A stretch of DNA of 63,850 nucleotides from Christensenella sp. UBA4636 (GCA_002405915.1 DHMS01000044.1:1-63850); one strand, 5' to 3'. Positions 7,759 to 17,217 are shown, counted from the first letter of the stretch. Program-made: numbers and translations. The notes: generated from the letters alone by a model not told the origin.

Positions 7759-8814
7759 ATGAAAGTTTTAAGTTTGTTTGACGGAATAAGTTGCGGGTTA
7801 TTAGCGTTAAACAATTGCTGTATAAAAGTAGATATGTATTTTGCTTCCGAAATTGAACCGAAAGCAATTAAAGTCGCTCAGAAAAATCATCATAATATTG
7901 TTGAAATCGGTGATGTTTCAAAAATAACTTATAAAAACGGCGTTCTTTATACACCTGATAAAAAATATAATGTGGGGCATATAAACTTAGTTTGTGGCGG
8001 TAGCCCTTGTACGAATTTTTCATCAATAGGATATGCAAACGGTATGAGTTCCGGCAATATTGAAATTTCGTCATTGAAACAATATTTAGAATTAAAAGCA
8101 CAAAATGCAGTTTTTGACGGACAGTCTTATTTGTTTTGGGAATATTGTAGATTATTAAAGGAAATTAAACCGGATTATTTTCTCTTAGAAAATGTTGTCA
8201 TGGCTAAAAAATGGGAAGATATAATTACTAATTCGCTGGGTGTTTCGCCGATAAAAATAAACAGTTCGTTATTATCGGCTCAAAATAGACCTCGGCTATA
8301 TTGGACGAACATAAAAGGCGTTCGGCAACCAAAAGACAAAAACATAGTTTTAGACGATATTCTGTGCGAAAATGCCGATACAAAAGATGTTTCGTATTGT
8401 CTGACCGTTCAACGCTGTTTACCTAAGTTAATTGTTAAATATGGTTATATCCCCGAAAGATTTAATGCTTACAATGCTTCAGAAATAAAAAATAAAGCAT
8501 GTACTTTATCTCGTGGTAGTATGATTACTTCTTCTTGTGCAACATTGTTATTTGCCAAAGTAGAGAGCGGAGTTCATACAGTAAAAAACGGTATTTTGGA
8601 CGGACAATATAAAACATTTTTGAAAGACGGGAAATATAACATACGCAAACTTAATATAACCGAAATTGAAAGATTGCAAAATCTTCCGGATGGTTATACT
8701 GATTTACCGAATATAAGCGAGCAAAAGCGGACGGAAATGATTGGGAATGCTTGGACTGTTGATATAATAAGCCATATCTTTTCTTATATGAGGACAAAAG
8801 AAAATGGAAATTAA
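7759..8814 (+). CDS. DNA (cytosine-5) methyltransferase of a type II R-M system
   Basis: A 351-residue C5 methylase. Visible motifs: motif I LFDGISCG (SAM binding), motif IV GGSPCTNFS with the catalytic Cys, motif VI LLENV, motif VIII QNRPRLYWTN and motif X GNAWTVDII. Residues between VIII and X form a short target-recognition region, so the site cannot be predicted. The ATG at 7759 is chosen because of AAGGAG 9 nt upstream; an upstream in-frame GTG at 7732 is less likely. It overlaps the next gene by 11 bp, typical of a coupled methylase-nuclease pair. Both genes are AT-rich compared with the flanks, as expected for an acquired defence cassette. Confidence 0.9.
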   Translation: MKVLSLFDGISCGLLALNNCCIKVDMYFASEIEPKAIKVAQKNHHNIVEIGDVSKITYKNGVLYTPDKKYNVGHINLVCGGSPCTNFSSIGYANGMSSGNIEISSLKQYLELKAQNAVFDGQSYLFWEYCRLLKEIKPDYFLLENVVMAKKWEDIITNSLGVSPIKINSSLLSAQNRPRLYWTNIKGVRQPKDKNIVLDDILCENADTKDVSYCLTVQRCLPKLIVKYGYIPERFNAYNASEIKNKACTLSRGSMITSSCATLLFAKVESGVHTVKNGILDGQYKTFLKDGKYNIRKLNITEIERLQNLPDGYTDLPNISEQKRTEMIGNAWTVDIISHIFSYMRTKENGN

Positions 8815-9601
8815 AAAAATTGACTTTTCAAACCCTCAAAAAAGTGCGGAATATCTAAATATTACAGAAGAAGAAATTCGAAAAATACATAATAAAATAG
8901 TATTTTCTTACGAAACATATTTAAAGGCATACGGCGTAAAAAAATTGTGGCGTGACGATATTCCTACGGATTGTACCGATAGTGAATTTGTTTCCTATTT
9001 GGATGCAAAAGAATTGCAACTTATTTTCTTGTATAAATACCTTAATTGTTTCGTCCATAAAGATATAGTTTCTGCATTTGTTAGAAAATATATCAAAAAT
9101 GCCGCATTTGACCAACAAGTAAGACATTTAGGTTCGCAAAATTTTTGGTATGTTCTAAATAAAGGCGTAAAAGTTCCAAATGCAGATATCACCGTCCCGA
9201 GCGGTTACAATTATTTGGTTTCAATAGAAATGCCAAACCCTAAAGCTGTGGCGGAAGCGTTGAAAAGAACAGGACGTTTGGGCGCAAGAAACTTTGAAGA
9301 GCTAAAAATGGCGTATGGAAATAAGTGTGCTACTTGCGGTATAGAAGAAGGGAAAAAAGACACGAGAAACGAAGGAATTGTTGTTTTGCAACAAGGACAT
9401 ATGAACCCTCGAAAGCCTTTAACCTTAGATAATACAATTCCGCAGTGTCAATATTGTAACCAAACATATAAGGATTATTTTGTATTTAATGAATTTGGTC
9501 GCGTGATTGCCGTAAATAATCCGTTAATCTTGTTAAAATCGCCGAAAACGGTTCAAGACGAAATGATTACAGTATTATTAAAAGAAAGAGAAAATAAATA
9601 A
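8804..9601 (+). CDS. HNH endonuclease, likely the cognate restriction enzyme
   Basis: A 265-residue protein with a C-terminal zinc-bound HNH (beta-beta-alpha metal) fold: CATCG (about residues 175-179), then QQGHMNPRKPLTLDN with the His, then CQYCNQTYKDYF. Four Cys in two CxxC pairs would hold a structural zinc. The N-terminal ~160 residues match no recognised family and probably bind DNA or set the recognition site. Its start lies inside the end of the methylase gene, and this coupling is the main reason to call it the restriction subunit. It could be another HNH nuclease, but the context is strong. Confidence 0.8.
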   Translation: MEIKKIDFSNPQKSAEYLNITEEEIRKIHNKIVFSYETYLKAYGVKKLWRDDIPTDCTDSEFVSYLDAKELQLIFLYKYLNCFVHKDIVSAFVRKYIKNAAFDQQVRHLGSQNFWYVLNKGVKVPNADITVPSGYNYLVSIEMPNPKAVAEALKRTGRLGARNFEELKMAYGNKCATCGIEEGKKDTRNEGIVVLQQGHMNPRKPLTLDNTIPQCQYCNQTYKDYFVFNEFGRVIAVNNPLILLKSPKTVQDEMITVLLKERENK

Positions 9602-9628
9602 AAAAAGAAAACAATGCTAAAAAAATAG

Positions 9629-9665
9629 GTGTGTAGGTTAATAAAAAAGCTACACACTTTTTTTC
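9629..9665 (+). terminator. Terminator of the R-M operon
   Basis: A perfect 8-bp stem GTGTGTAG / CTACACAC (9629-9636, 9650-9657) followed by eight Ts. Confidence 0.9.
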
Positions 9666-9795
9666 TTGCGGGGGCTAAAAAGAAAAAATGCGTTCGCGAA
9701 TGCGAAAAGTTTTTCGCTTTTTGGCAATTTTTAGCGACAAAATATGTTTTTAAGCATAATTTTTAAAAAAAGTTGCAAAAAATCGCGCTTTTATA

Positions 9796-9824
9796 TTGAC
9801 TTAACGGCGGGATAATTTTATAAT
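9796..9824 (+). promoter_or_regulatory. Sigma-A-type promoter of nifJ
   Basis: TTGACT (9796-9801), 17-bp spacer, TATAAT (9819-9824). This near-consensus promoter leaves a leader of about 80 nt before nifJ, in line with strong expression. Confidence 0.85.
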
Positions 9825-9912
9825 ATATACGTAAGCTTCGCTTTTTTGCGTATCTGCGGAAAAGCGGGCTAAAAAATCAAGCAAATATTTAGAAACGGAG
9901 GATATGTTTCAA

Positions 9913-12900
9913 ATGAAAAAAATGACTATCGACGGTAATACCGCCGCCAGCCACGTAGCTTACGCTTTCAGCGAAGTAGCTGCGATTTACCCCATTACCC
10001 CGTCTTCCCCGATGGCGGAAGTTGCGGACGAATGGTCTACGGCAGGCAGAACCAACATGTTCGGTCAGAAGCTTCGTCTTGCGGAAATGCAGTCCGAAGG
10101 CGGCGCGGCGGGCGCGGTACATGGTTCCTTGACCGCAGGCGCGTTGACGGTTACCTATACCGCCAGCCAGGGATTACTTTTGATGATTCCTAACATGTAC
10201 AAAATCTCCGGCGAACTTCTCCCCGCCGTGTTCCACGTCAGCGCGAGAGCTTTAGCCGCTCATTCGCTCAATATTTTCGGCGACCATTCGGACGTTATGG
10301 CTTGCCGTCAGACGGGCTTTGCGATGCTCGCTTCCAACTCCGTTCAGGAAGTTATGGACCTTGCTTTGGTAGCGCATCTTTCCACTCTTAAAGCTAAAGT
10401 TCCGTTCATTCACTTCTTTGACGGTTTCAGAACGAGCCACGAAGTTTCCAAGATTGACGCTATCGAATACGACGAAATGAAAAAACTCGTCGATATGAAG
10501 GATATCGAGGACTTCAGAGCAAGAGCTTTGAACCCGGAACACCCCGTTCAGAGAGGTACCGCGCAGAACAGCGATACTTACTTCCAGAACAGAGAAACGG
10601 CTAACAGCTACTATGAAGCTACCCCCGCTATCGTTCAGAAGATGATGGACAAAGTCGGCAAACTTACCGGCAGAACCTATCACCTCTTCGATTACGTCGG
10701 CGCACCCGACGCGGAAAACGTTATCGTTATCATGGGCAGCGGCGCGGAAGCGGTTGAAGAAACCATCAACAAATACAACGCTATGGGCAAAAAGTACGGT
10801 CTTGTCAAAGTCCGTCTATATAGACCTTTCGCCGCGAAAGCCTTCCTCAAAGCTTTGCCGAAAACGACCAAGAAAATCGCCGTTCTCGACAGAACCAAGG
10901 AACCCGGCTCGCTCGGCGAACCGCTTTATCTCGACGTTTGCACCGCGCTTTTGGAAGCTAAGAAACGCATAACGGTTGTAGGCGGCAGATACGGCTTAGG
11001 CTCCAAGGAATTCAACCCGTCCATGGTTTACGCGGTATACAAGAACCTCGAACAAGACAAGCCGAAGAACCACTTCACCGTCGGTATTTACGACGATATC
11101 ACCAACACTTCGCTCGATTTCTCCGAACACGTTATCGCGGCTCCGCAGGGCACCGTTTCTTGCAAGTTCTACGGTCTCGGCTCGGACGGTACCGTCGGCG
11201 CGAACAAGAACTCCATTAAGATTATAGGCGACCATACGGATAAGTTCGTTCAAGGCTACTTCTTCTACGACTCCAAAAAGTCCGGCGGTATCACCGTTTC
11301 TCACCTCCGTTTCGGCGATAAGCCCATTCAGTCGTCCTATCTTATCGACGCGGCAGACTTCATCGCTTGCCATAACCCCTCTTACGTAACCCGTTACGAT
11401 ATGGTTTCCGACCTTAAAGAGGGCGGCAAGTTCCTTTTGAACTGCCCCTGGACGGAAGAAGAGCTTAATACTCACCTTCCCGCAAAAATGAAGAATTTGC
11501 TTGCTAAAAAGCACGCTACGCTTTACGTTATCGACGCGCTCGACGTAGCTGTTAAAGCGGGCAGCCCGAAGAGCCAGAACATGGTTTTGCAGGCGGCGTT
11601 CTTCAAAATAGCGGACATTATTCCTTATGCGGACGCGGAAGTCTACATGAAGGAAAAGGTAAAAGTTACCTACGGCAAGAAGGGCGACGCGGTCGTTAAA
11701 GCTAACTGCGACGCTATCGACGCAGCCGTTGCTAACCTTAAAGAAGTTAAAGTTCCCGCTGACTGGGCTACCACGACCGAGGGCGCGGCGGCTATCAAAC
11801 TTGCCGACGATAAATACTTCCAAGAAGTTATTCACCCGATTACCGCTCTCGAGGGCGACAAACTCCCCTCTTCCGCGTTCAACCCGGACGGCACCGTTCC
11901 CACCGGAACGACCAAGTTCGAAAAGCGCGGCGTTGCGGTTAAAGTTCCGCAGTGGATTCCCGAAAACTGCATACAGTGCAACCAGTGCGCGTTCGTATGC
12001 CCCCACGCTTGTATCCGCCCCGCTGTAAACGAAGCCGGTATCGAAAAACCCGAAACCTACAAGACTTCCAACTGCATCGGTATGAAGGGTTACGAATTCA
12101 GAATGCAGGTTTCCCCACTCGACTGTATGGGCTGCGGCGTTTGCGCAAACATCTGCCCGTCCAAGAACAAAGCCCTCGTTATGGTTCCGTTCGAACAGGC
12201 CGTTAAGGAAGAAGGCATCAACTACGAATTCAGCGAAAATCTCCCGAAGGTCGACACCTCCGCGTTCAAGAGAACGACGGTTAAGGGCAGCCAGTTCAAC
12301 AAGCCGCTCTTCGAATTCTCCGGCGCGTGCGCGGGCTGCGGCGAAACGCCTTATGTTAAAGTCGTTACCCAGATGTTCGGCGACAGAATGGTAATCGCCA
12401 ACGCTACGGGTTGCTCCTCCATTTACGGCGGCAGCTCCCCGACATGCCCCTATACCAAGAACGAAGAAGGTCACGGACCGGCTTGGGCGAACAGCTTGTT
12501 CGAGGACAATGCCGAATTCGGTTACGGTATCAACCTCGCTTACGGTCAGAGAAGAGCTAAACTTGCCGATACTATCGCCAAGGCTATCGAACTCGGCGCG
12601 AAGGGCAAACTCAAAGCCGCTTTCACCGAATGGACGGAAGGAAGAAACGACGCGGAAGTTTCCAAGACGACCGCCGCCGCTATAAAAGAACTTCTCCCGG
12701 GCGCAATCAAGTCGGCTCGCGGCGAACTCAAAGCTACTCTTATCGAAATTCAGGCCGCTTCCGACTGCCTCGTTAAAAAGTCCATCTGGATTTTCGGCGG
12801 CGACGGCTGGGCTTACGATATCGGCTACGGCGGACTCGACCACGTTCTCGCTATGGGCGAAGACGTAAACGTTCTCGTTCTCGATACCGAAGTTTACTCC

Positions 12901-13428
12901 AACACCGGCGGACAGGCAAGTAAATCCACCCCGACGGGCGCAATCGCTAAGTTCGCTTCCGGCGGTAAGAGAATCAAGAAGAAAGACCTCGGCATGATTG
13001 CTATGAGCTACGGCTACGTATACGTTGCGCAGTGCGCAATGGGCGCGAACAAGCAACAGTTCCTCAACGCTATCACCGAAGCCGAAAGCTACCACGGTCC
13101 GTCCCTCGTTATCTGCTACGCTCCCTGCATTAACCATGGTATCAACATGACCAACTCGCAGGCTGAAGAAAAGAAAGCGGTTGACGCGGGTTACTGGCAG
13201 CTTTATCGTTACAATCCGACTCTCGTCGGCACGGAAGATAGTCCCTTCAAGCTTGACAGCAAAGACCCGACTATCAGTTATCAGGACTTCTTGCTCGGCG
13301 AAAATCGTTACGCTTCCTTGAAGAAAGCGCAACCCGAACTCGCGGCTAAGCTCTTTGAAAAAGCCGAAGAAGAAAGCGAAGCTCGCAGAGAAAATTATAA
13401 AGACCTCGCAGAGAAAAAAGATTGGTAA
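9913..13428 (+). CDS. nifJ: Pyruvate:ferredoxin (flavodoxin) oxidoreductase
   Basis: A full-length, single-chain PFOR (1171 residues; family about 1170-1200). It converts pyruvate, CoA and oxidised ferredoxin to acetyl-CoA, CO2 and reduced ferredoxin, the central step of clostridial fermentation. The domain order is typical: N-terminal pyruvate domain (DGNTAASHVAYAFSEV, YPITPSSPM), then a CoA-binding part. Two 4Fe-4S motifs follow (CIQCNQCAFVCPH near residue 686 and CMGCGVCANICP near 738), then the fourth-cluster and thiamine-diphosphate region (GCAGCGE-like ACAGCGETPY, GDGWAYDIGYGG). The start at 9913 is preferred because GGAGG is 11 nt away; the in-frame ATG at 9904 is only 2 nt from it. 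Codons are strongly biased to C-ending forms, a sign of high expression. Confidence 0.97.
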   Translation: MKKMTIDGNTAASHVAYAFSEVAAIYPITPSSPMAEVADEWSTAGRTNMFGQKLRLAEMQSEGGAAGAVHGSLTAGALTVTYTASQGLLLMIPNMYKISGELLPAVFHVSARALAAHSLNIFGDHSDVMACRQTGFAMLASNSVQEVMDLALVAHLSTLKAKVPFIHFFDGFRTSHEVSKIDAIEYDEMKKLVDMKDIEDFRARALNPEHPVQRGTAQNSDTYFQNRETANSYYEATPAIVQKMMDKVGKLTGRTYHLFDYVGAPDAENVIVIMGSGAEAVEETINKYNAMGKKYGLVKVRLYRPFAAKAFLKALPKTTKKIAVLDRTKEPGSLGEPLYLDVCTALLEAKKRITVVGGRYGLGSKEFNPSMVYAVYKNLEQDKPKNHFTVGIYDDITNTSLDFSEHVIAAPQGTVSCKFYGLGSDGTVGANKNSIKIIGDHTDKFVQGYFFYDSKKSGGITVSHLRFGDKPIQSSYLIDAADFIACHNPSYVTRYDMVSDLKEGGKFLLNCPWTEEELNTHLPAKMKNLLAKKHATLYVIDALDVAVKAGSPKSQNMVLQAAFFKIADIIPYADAEVYMKEKVKVTYGKKGDAVVKANCDAIDAAVANLKEVKVPADWATTTEGAAAIKLADDKYFQEVIHPITALEGDKLPSSAFNPDGTVPTGTTKFEKRGVAVKVPQWIPENCIQCNQCAFVCPHACIRPAVNEAGIEKPETYKTSNCIGMKGYEFRMQVSPLDCMGCGVCANICPSKNKALVMVPFEQAVKEEGINYEFSENLPKVDTSAFKRTTVKGSQFNKPLFEFSGACAGCGETPYVKVVTQMFGDRMVIANATGCSSIYGGSSPTCPYTKNEEGHGPAWANSLFEDNAEFGYGINLAYGQRRAKLADTIAKAIELGAKGKLKAAFTEWTEGRNDAEVSKTTAAAIKELLPGAIKSARGELKATLIEIQAASDCLVKKSIWIFGGDGWAYDIGYGGLDHVLAMGEDVNVLVLDTEVYSNTGGQASKSTPTGAIAKFASGGKRIKKKDLGMIAMSYGYVYVAQCAMGANKQQFLNAITEAESYHGPSLVICYAPCINHGINMTNSQAEEKKAVDAGYWQLYRYNPTLVGTEDSPFKLDSKDPTISYQDFLLGENRYASLKKAQPELAAKLFEKAEEESEARRENYKDLAEKKDW

Positions 13429-13459
13429 AATCCGATAAATAATCTCGCGTAAAAAAAAG

Positions 13460-13504
13460 ACCTCTCCTTAGCGGAAGATTTCCGTTAAAGAGAGGTGTTT
13501 TTTT
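13460..13504 (+). terminator. Terminator of nifJ
   Basis: A long stem, ACCTCTC / GAGAGGT with inner TTAGCGGA / TTCCGTTAA pairing, followed by TTTTTTT. Confidence 0.9.
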
Positions 13505-13505
13505 A

Positions 13506-13610
13506 GTTGAAAATGGAAAATTGAAAGTTGCCCTAACGCCGCAAAAGCGGCACATTTTGCCACTGCGTGCGCCGCTAATAAGTTGAAAATTGAGAGTTGA
13601 AAGTTGAAAT
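13506..13610. repeat. Dispersed TTGAAAATTGAAAGTTGAAA-type repeat
   Basis: Two clusters of TTGAAA/TTGAGA words (13506-13530 and 13581-13610) with a GC-rich insert. The same word family appears at five other intergenic sites in the window. Confidence 0.65.
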
Positions 13611-13620
13611 ATGCGCTACT

Positions 13621-13735
13621 GCTTGCGCTCGATATTTGTGCCTAAGACACAATCGATATGCCGCTTAAAAAGCGGTTGATATTTGCCGTAAACGGCAATC
13701 GATATTCGCACATAAAGTGCGAGCGAAAGCGGATT
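13621..13735. repeat. Row of four small hairpins with TCGATAT spacers
   Basis: TTGTG/CACAA (13636-13652), CCGCTT/AAGCGG (13661-13675), TTGCCG/CGGCAA (13683-13698) and CGCAC/GTGCG (13707-13721) have loops built around TAAG or TAAA. They are separated by nearly constant TCGATAT or TTGATAT spacers. A related string lies in reverse orientation near 21310-21350. The 356-bp gap 13429-13784 holds only this, the repeat before it and the nifJ terminator. Confidence 0.6.
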
Positions 13736-13784
13736 TTTATAATATATAAATATCGTCCGCAATTTTTAACTTATATTTTTGTTG

Positions 13785-14015
13785 TTACGTCAGGTCAAAA
13801 ATATCATCGTAAGAACAGTTGAAAATATTTTTTAACACGATTATTTCATCGGGGTAAACGTGCCTTTGCCCTACTTCGATTTTTGCAACGGAACTTCGCG
13901 TTACGTCGCAACCGCCGAGCTGAAGCTTTGTCGCAAGGTATTCTTGCGTAAAGCCGCACTTCTCCCTAAGCTTTTTCAAGTTTTTGCCTATTTTCTTTTC
14001 TGTTTCGTTTATCAT
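13785..14015 (-). CDS. XRE-family helix-turn-helix regulator
   Basis: A 76-residue protein that is essentially one Cro/CI-type HTH: KIGKNLKKLREKCGFTQEYLATKLQLGG, then RSSVAKIEVGQRHVYPDEI and FNCSYDDIFDL. It lacks an effector domain, so it would be a simple DNA-binding repressor. The start lies 3 bp after the stop of the next upstream gene (14019-14672), so the two are translationally linked. Confidence 0.85.
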   Translation of the reverse strand: MINETEKKIGKNLKKLREKCGFTQEYLATKLQLGGCDVTRSSVAKIEVGQRHVYPDEIIVLKNIFNCSYDDIFDLT

Positions 14016-14018
14016 AGC

Positions 14019-14672
14019 TTAGATAAATTTTTCGTTTTTCAAAAGCAAAACTATGTACCCGTTCGGGGCGGGAGCTTTCGCTAAATCTATCGTGGGCGGG
14101 AACGGCTCGTCGAAAAATTGCTCTTTTATCGTCGGTAATTCATCTTTGCTTTCGGCGTGTAAAACCGCTTGAACGATAAAGCTGTCGCCGTTATAATCTT
14201 CCTCGGAGCGAACAAAATCGATTGCGCCGTATACGCGGAGATTTAAATAATCTTCCGAAAACGGCAAAACGAGAAACAAATCCGCCGCTTGAGCCGCGCT
14301 TTCTATCGTTTTATCGTCGGCTATAATGCGTTTATAACAAAATTCGTCCGTGGTTTTCGCGGGCGTTTTTTGATTAGGAATTTTTGCGTCGAGCTTGTAA
14401 TGCGCAAGGTAAAAGGCTTTGTCTTTGGCTTCGCAATCGCTGTGGTAGCAGTCTGTCATAAGCGCAGCCCACCCGTCACGCGAAAAGCAAACGGAGCGCA
14501 AATTTGATAAAAGCGGGCAAGTGTGCGCCCCCTCCTGGTGTTCGTACGCGCTATACTTATAGCCGTTTTTCAAAATATCTTGTTTGACGAGCGCGTAAAC
14601 TTCGTCGGTAATTTCCGCGCGGGAATACATGTCATCATAGTCAACGTAATCGATGATTTTCAAATTTTGCAT
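14019..14672 (-). CDS. Unknown protein cotranscribed with an XRE regulator
   Basis: A 217-residue soluble protein, acidic, with aromatic-rich segments (YVDYDDMYSRAEITDEVY near the N-terminus, then CFSRDGWAALMTDCYHSD) and a C-terminal half with NLRVYGAIDFV. No signal peptide or recognised family. It ends 3 bp before the XRE gene and starts 17 bp after the esterase gene, so all three are likely one transcript. GAGGA lies before the ATG. It may be the regulated partner of the small HTH protein, but this is inference. Confidence 0.55.
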   Translation of the reverse strand: MQNLKIIDYVDYDDMYSRAEITDEVYALVKQDILKNGYKYSAYEHQEGAHTCPLLSNLRSVCFSRDGWAALMTDCYHSDCEAKDKAFYLAHYKLDAKIPNQKTPAKTTDEFCYKRIIADDKTIESAAQAADLFLVLPFSEDYLNLRVYGAIDFVRSEEDYNGDSFIVQAVLHAESKDELPTIKEQFFDEPFPPTIDLAKAPAPNGYIVLLLKNEKFI

Positions 14673-14689
14673 ATCGTTTTTTTCCTCTT

Positions 14690-15586
14690 TTAATTATTTT
14701 CTGATAAAAATTTTGCGGTCATGTCGTTGGCGTAAACGGAAAATTCGTTTTCGGGGAGCATTGCCGCAAAGGCGTGCGGAAGCTTGATTTTGTTTATATC
14801 CACAAGTTCGGTTTTTACGCCGGCTTTTAAAAGTGCCTTTGAAAATTTAACGGTGTAATGCCGCAAAAAGTCGCCTTTTGCGGTTATGAGTATTGTAGGC
14901 GGAAGAGAAGCGGTTACGGCTGCGTTTTCGGGGTTAACGTATGGGAAAAACGCCGATTTTTTCCATGTTTTGCCGTATACGAGCTTGGGTAAAAACATTC
15001 CTATTTGGTCAAATTTCGTCGTATAAAACATTCCGCTTTGCAACGCTAAGCCCTTTATTTCTGCGTTTATCGGCTCAATTCTCGCCGCTTTCGCAACGGT
15101 TTCGCTTGTCTTTATCGCCGCAAGATACAGGCATAAATGCGCGCCCGCGCTGTCGCCGCAAAGGTATAATTTTTCACTGTCCGCGCCGTATTCGGCGGCT
15201 TTTAAGCAAATTGCGTTTATCGTCGCCGTGAGATACGCTAAGATTTCGAAAAAGTTTTTTTCGGGTGCGAGCGGATATTCCGGGCAGAAAACGATAAAAC
15301 CTTTTTGCGCCATGTACGCACAAAACAGTCTGTTCGCCTCTTTTTTGCCGAGTAGGTAACCGCCGCCGTGAATATCGATAAGTATTGGCAGCTTTTCGTT
15401 TTCGCCTATCGAATTCGGAATAAAAACGTCCGTGCCGAGGTCGCTATCTTCGCCTAAGAATTTTACGTTTTCTTGCATCGTGACTTTTTCGCGCGGAAAG
15501 GGGTTTGCTTCGTCGTGCTTAGCAAGCCATTTTTCGAGCGTGGCTTCTTGCTTTTTTATTTGAGAAGTTATCAATTTTTCAAACAT
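14690..15586 (-). CDS. Alpha/beta hydrolase (HSL-type esterase)
   Basis: A 298-residue esterase of the hormone-sensitive-lipase class (alpha/beta hydrolase fold-3). Visible: oxyanion motif IHGGGYLLG, nucleophile elbow GDSAGAHL (Ser), an Asp in TAKGDFLRHYT and the catalytic His in LPHAFA. The N-terminus has no signal peptide, so it is cytoplasmic. The family hydrolyses short-chain acyl or carboxyl esters; the natural substrate cannot be told. It is probably part of the leftward group with the ABC exporter genes, separated from them by one copy of the short intergenic palindrome. Confidence 0.85.
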   Translation of the reverse strand: MFEKLITSQIKKQEATLEKWLAKHDEANPFPREKVTMQENVKFLGEDSDLGTDVFIPNSIGENEKLPILIDIHGGGYLLGKKEANRLFCAYMAQKGFIVFCPEYPLAPEKNFFEILAYLTATINAICLKAAEYGADSEKLYLCGDSAGAHLCLYLAAIKTSETVAKAARIEPINAEIKGLALQSGMFYTTKFDQIGMFLPKLVYGKTWKKSAFFPYVNPENAAVTASLPPTILITAKGDFLRHYTVKFSKALLKAGVKTELVDINKIKLPHAFAAMLPENEFSVYANDMTAKFLSENN

Positions 15587-15624
15587 TTTAGCGAATTTCT
15601 CCTTATGTTTTTTATAAAAAACGG

Positions 15625-15644
15625 GGCTATAAGTCGATTATCGG
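15625..15644. repeat. Dispersed intergenic palindrome, copy 2
   Basis: Contains the core TATAAGTCGATTATCGG. It lies between the ABC permease stop and the esterase start. Confidence 0.7.
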
Positions 15645-15651
15645 CTGTTTT

Positions 15652-17217
15652 TCAATTTAACGCCGAGAGCGGAACTTTTAAAATAGAGCGGTAAACGAAT
15701 GCCGAAACGAGCGTTGCGAGAGCAAAGAAAATTATCGCCGCAAGAGCGGAAAATTCGAGCATAAGCACGAGCGCGCCGGCAACTATAACGGTGACGAAAC
15801 TAACGAGCATGCTAAGAAGTACGGGTAGCCCGCTCTTGACTATTTCCGCTTCGCTTTTCCAAGTAAAGTTTACGTTCTTTTGATTGAGTTTGAGTCCGAA
15901 AACGGTTGCAAGCAAAAGCCCGCCGAGCGGAATGAGAATAAACGCGGAAACGTTCACCCGGTCGACTTTCAAAAAAATCGGTAAAAGTATCGCCGAAACA
16001 ATATATGACGGCAGGTTTATAACGAGGTTGACGGCAAGTTTCGCGTTGTAAAAATCCTTTTCTCTTATGGGGAGAATGCGCATAATATAAAAGTTTTTGC
16101 CTTCCATCGAGATTGCCGCGGTCGTGGTCGGCGCAAGCGTTAACACCCAAAGCGGGATTATTGTTACGAGAGCTTTGCTAAGCCCCGTTTGCTCAAAAAT
16201 TCCCGTTACGTAGCTGCCGAAAAATATCGAAAGAATTGAAGCGGCTAAAAGCATTATCGGTCCGATAATCGTGTTAGTGACGTATACGGACGAGGAAAAA
16301 TATTGTTTCAGATTTAGCTTTAAAAAGGCTTTGAATGTGGAATTTTGCTTTATAGCAGTCTTTTTGAAGTTACTTTTTGCGTTGCTTTCGCGCATAGCCG
16401 AGCAGATTTTGACAAAAAATTTACCTATAACGAGTATAACCGCCGTGAGCAAAACCATTTCGCCGAGAACGATGAGCAAAAAGATGAGCGGTTCGCCGTA
16501 CAACGCTTGTTGGAAAGCGGCGGCAACGAAGAATTGAGAAACAGCCGCGCTTATCGTTTGGAAAATTTCAGCCGACGCATCGTCGTCGATATATCCGGAA
16601 GAAAAGCTTAAAACCATTACCGCCAAAACGAAAACTAACGAAATTATCGTTTTTACGAGCGATTTATGTTTGAGTTTTGCGCTTATCGCGGCGATTATGC
16701 TTCCGAAAATCGTCGAAAGCGTGAGAGGCAGGACGGGCAAAGTTATCGTTGCGATTATGAAAATGACTACGAAAAGCGGCGTGATAGCGGAACTTAAACT
16801 TAAAGCCGTCACGATGAACCCCGTTATCATGAAAAGCGCGGAAAACGCTAATTCTTCAAAGTACATGCTCAAAAAGCGTTCCGCTACAATCGCGCTTTTT
16901 TTGAGCGGCATAGGGATAAGAATATCGAAAGAAGCGTGTTCGTAGATAACGCCGCCGGCGCGGAAAATGCTGAACATGAGTATTGCCATGCTTGAAATCG
17001 CGTAGACGGTCGGTAGAATTAGAGTCGCGGAGCCTATCGCCGCAAGAGAAACGCAGAGCGCGACGAGATAAAATTCGAGCATTAAAGCTACGAAAACGTA
17101 AGCGACTATCGCGCCGATTATGCGGTTTTTTAACTTTTTGTCGCCGCCGTGTTTAAGCTCGTTGAGCCGCAGAAAGTTTGAAAACCTTAGCTTTAAGAGT
17201 ATCGCAAGGTCAGTCAT
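15652..17217 (-). CDS. ABC exporter permease (multi-pass)
   Basis: A 521-residue membrane protein with about twelve hydrophobic segments and the pattern of large single-gene ABC-2-type exporter permeases, including a central soluble segment (EGKNFYIMRILPIREKDFYNAK) like those thought to contact the ATPase. The start overlaps the ATPase gene end by 8 bp, so the two form a transporter. It is likely regulated by the TetR protein upstream. The substrate is unknown; such TetR-linked exporters often handle peptides or antimicrobials. Confidence 0.8.
   Translation of the reverse strand: MTDLAILLKLRFSNFLRLNELKHGGDKKLKNRIIGAIVAYVFVALMLEFYLVALCVSLAAIGSATLILPTVYAISSMAILMFSIFRAGGVIYEHASFDILIPMPLKKSAIVAERFLSMYFEELAFSALFMITGFIVTALSLSSAITPLFVVIFIIATITLPVLPLTLSTIFGSIIAAISAKLKHKSLVKTIISLVFVLAVMVLSFSSGYIDDDASAEIFQTISAAVSQFFVAAAFQQALYGEPLIFLLIVLGEMVLLTAVILVIGKFFVKICSAMRESNAKSNFKKTAIKQNSTFKAFLKLNLKQYFSSSVYVTNTIIGPIMLLAASILSIFFGSYVTGIFEQTGLSKALVTIIPLWVLTLAPTTTAAISMEGKNFYIMRILPIREKDFYNAKLAVNLVINLPSYIVSAILLPIFLKVDRVNVSAFILIPLGGLLLATVFGLKLNQKNVNFTWKSEAEIVKSGLPVLLSMLVSFVTVIVAGALVLMLEFSALAAIIFFALATLVSAFVYRSILKVPLSALN

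Noticed and set aside
10996..13332. Long minus-strand ORF (778 codons) inside nifJ
   Set aside because: It is antisense to strongly biased PFOR codons; composition is Arg/Val/Phe-rich shadow sequence with no ribosome site.
13621..13735. CRISPR-like repeats
   Set aside because: Only short spacers are constant while stems differ; this is the opposite of a CRISPR layout.
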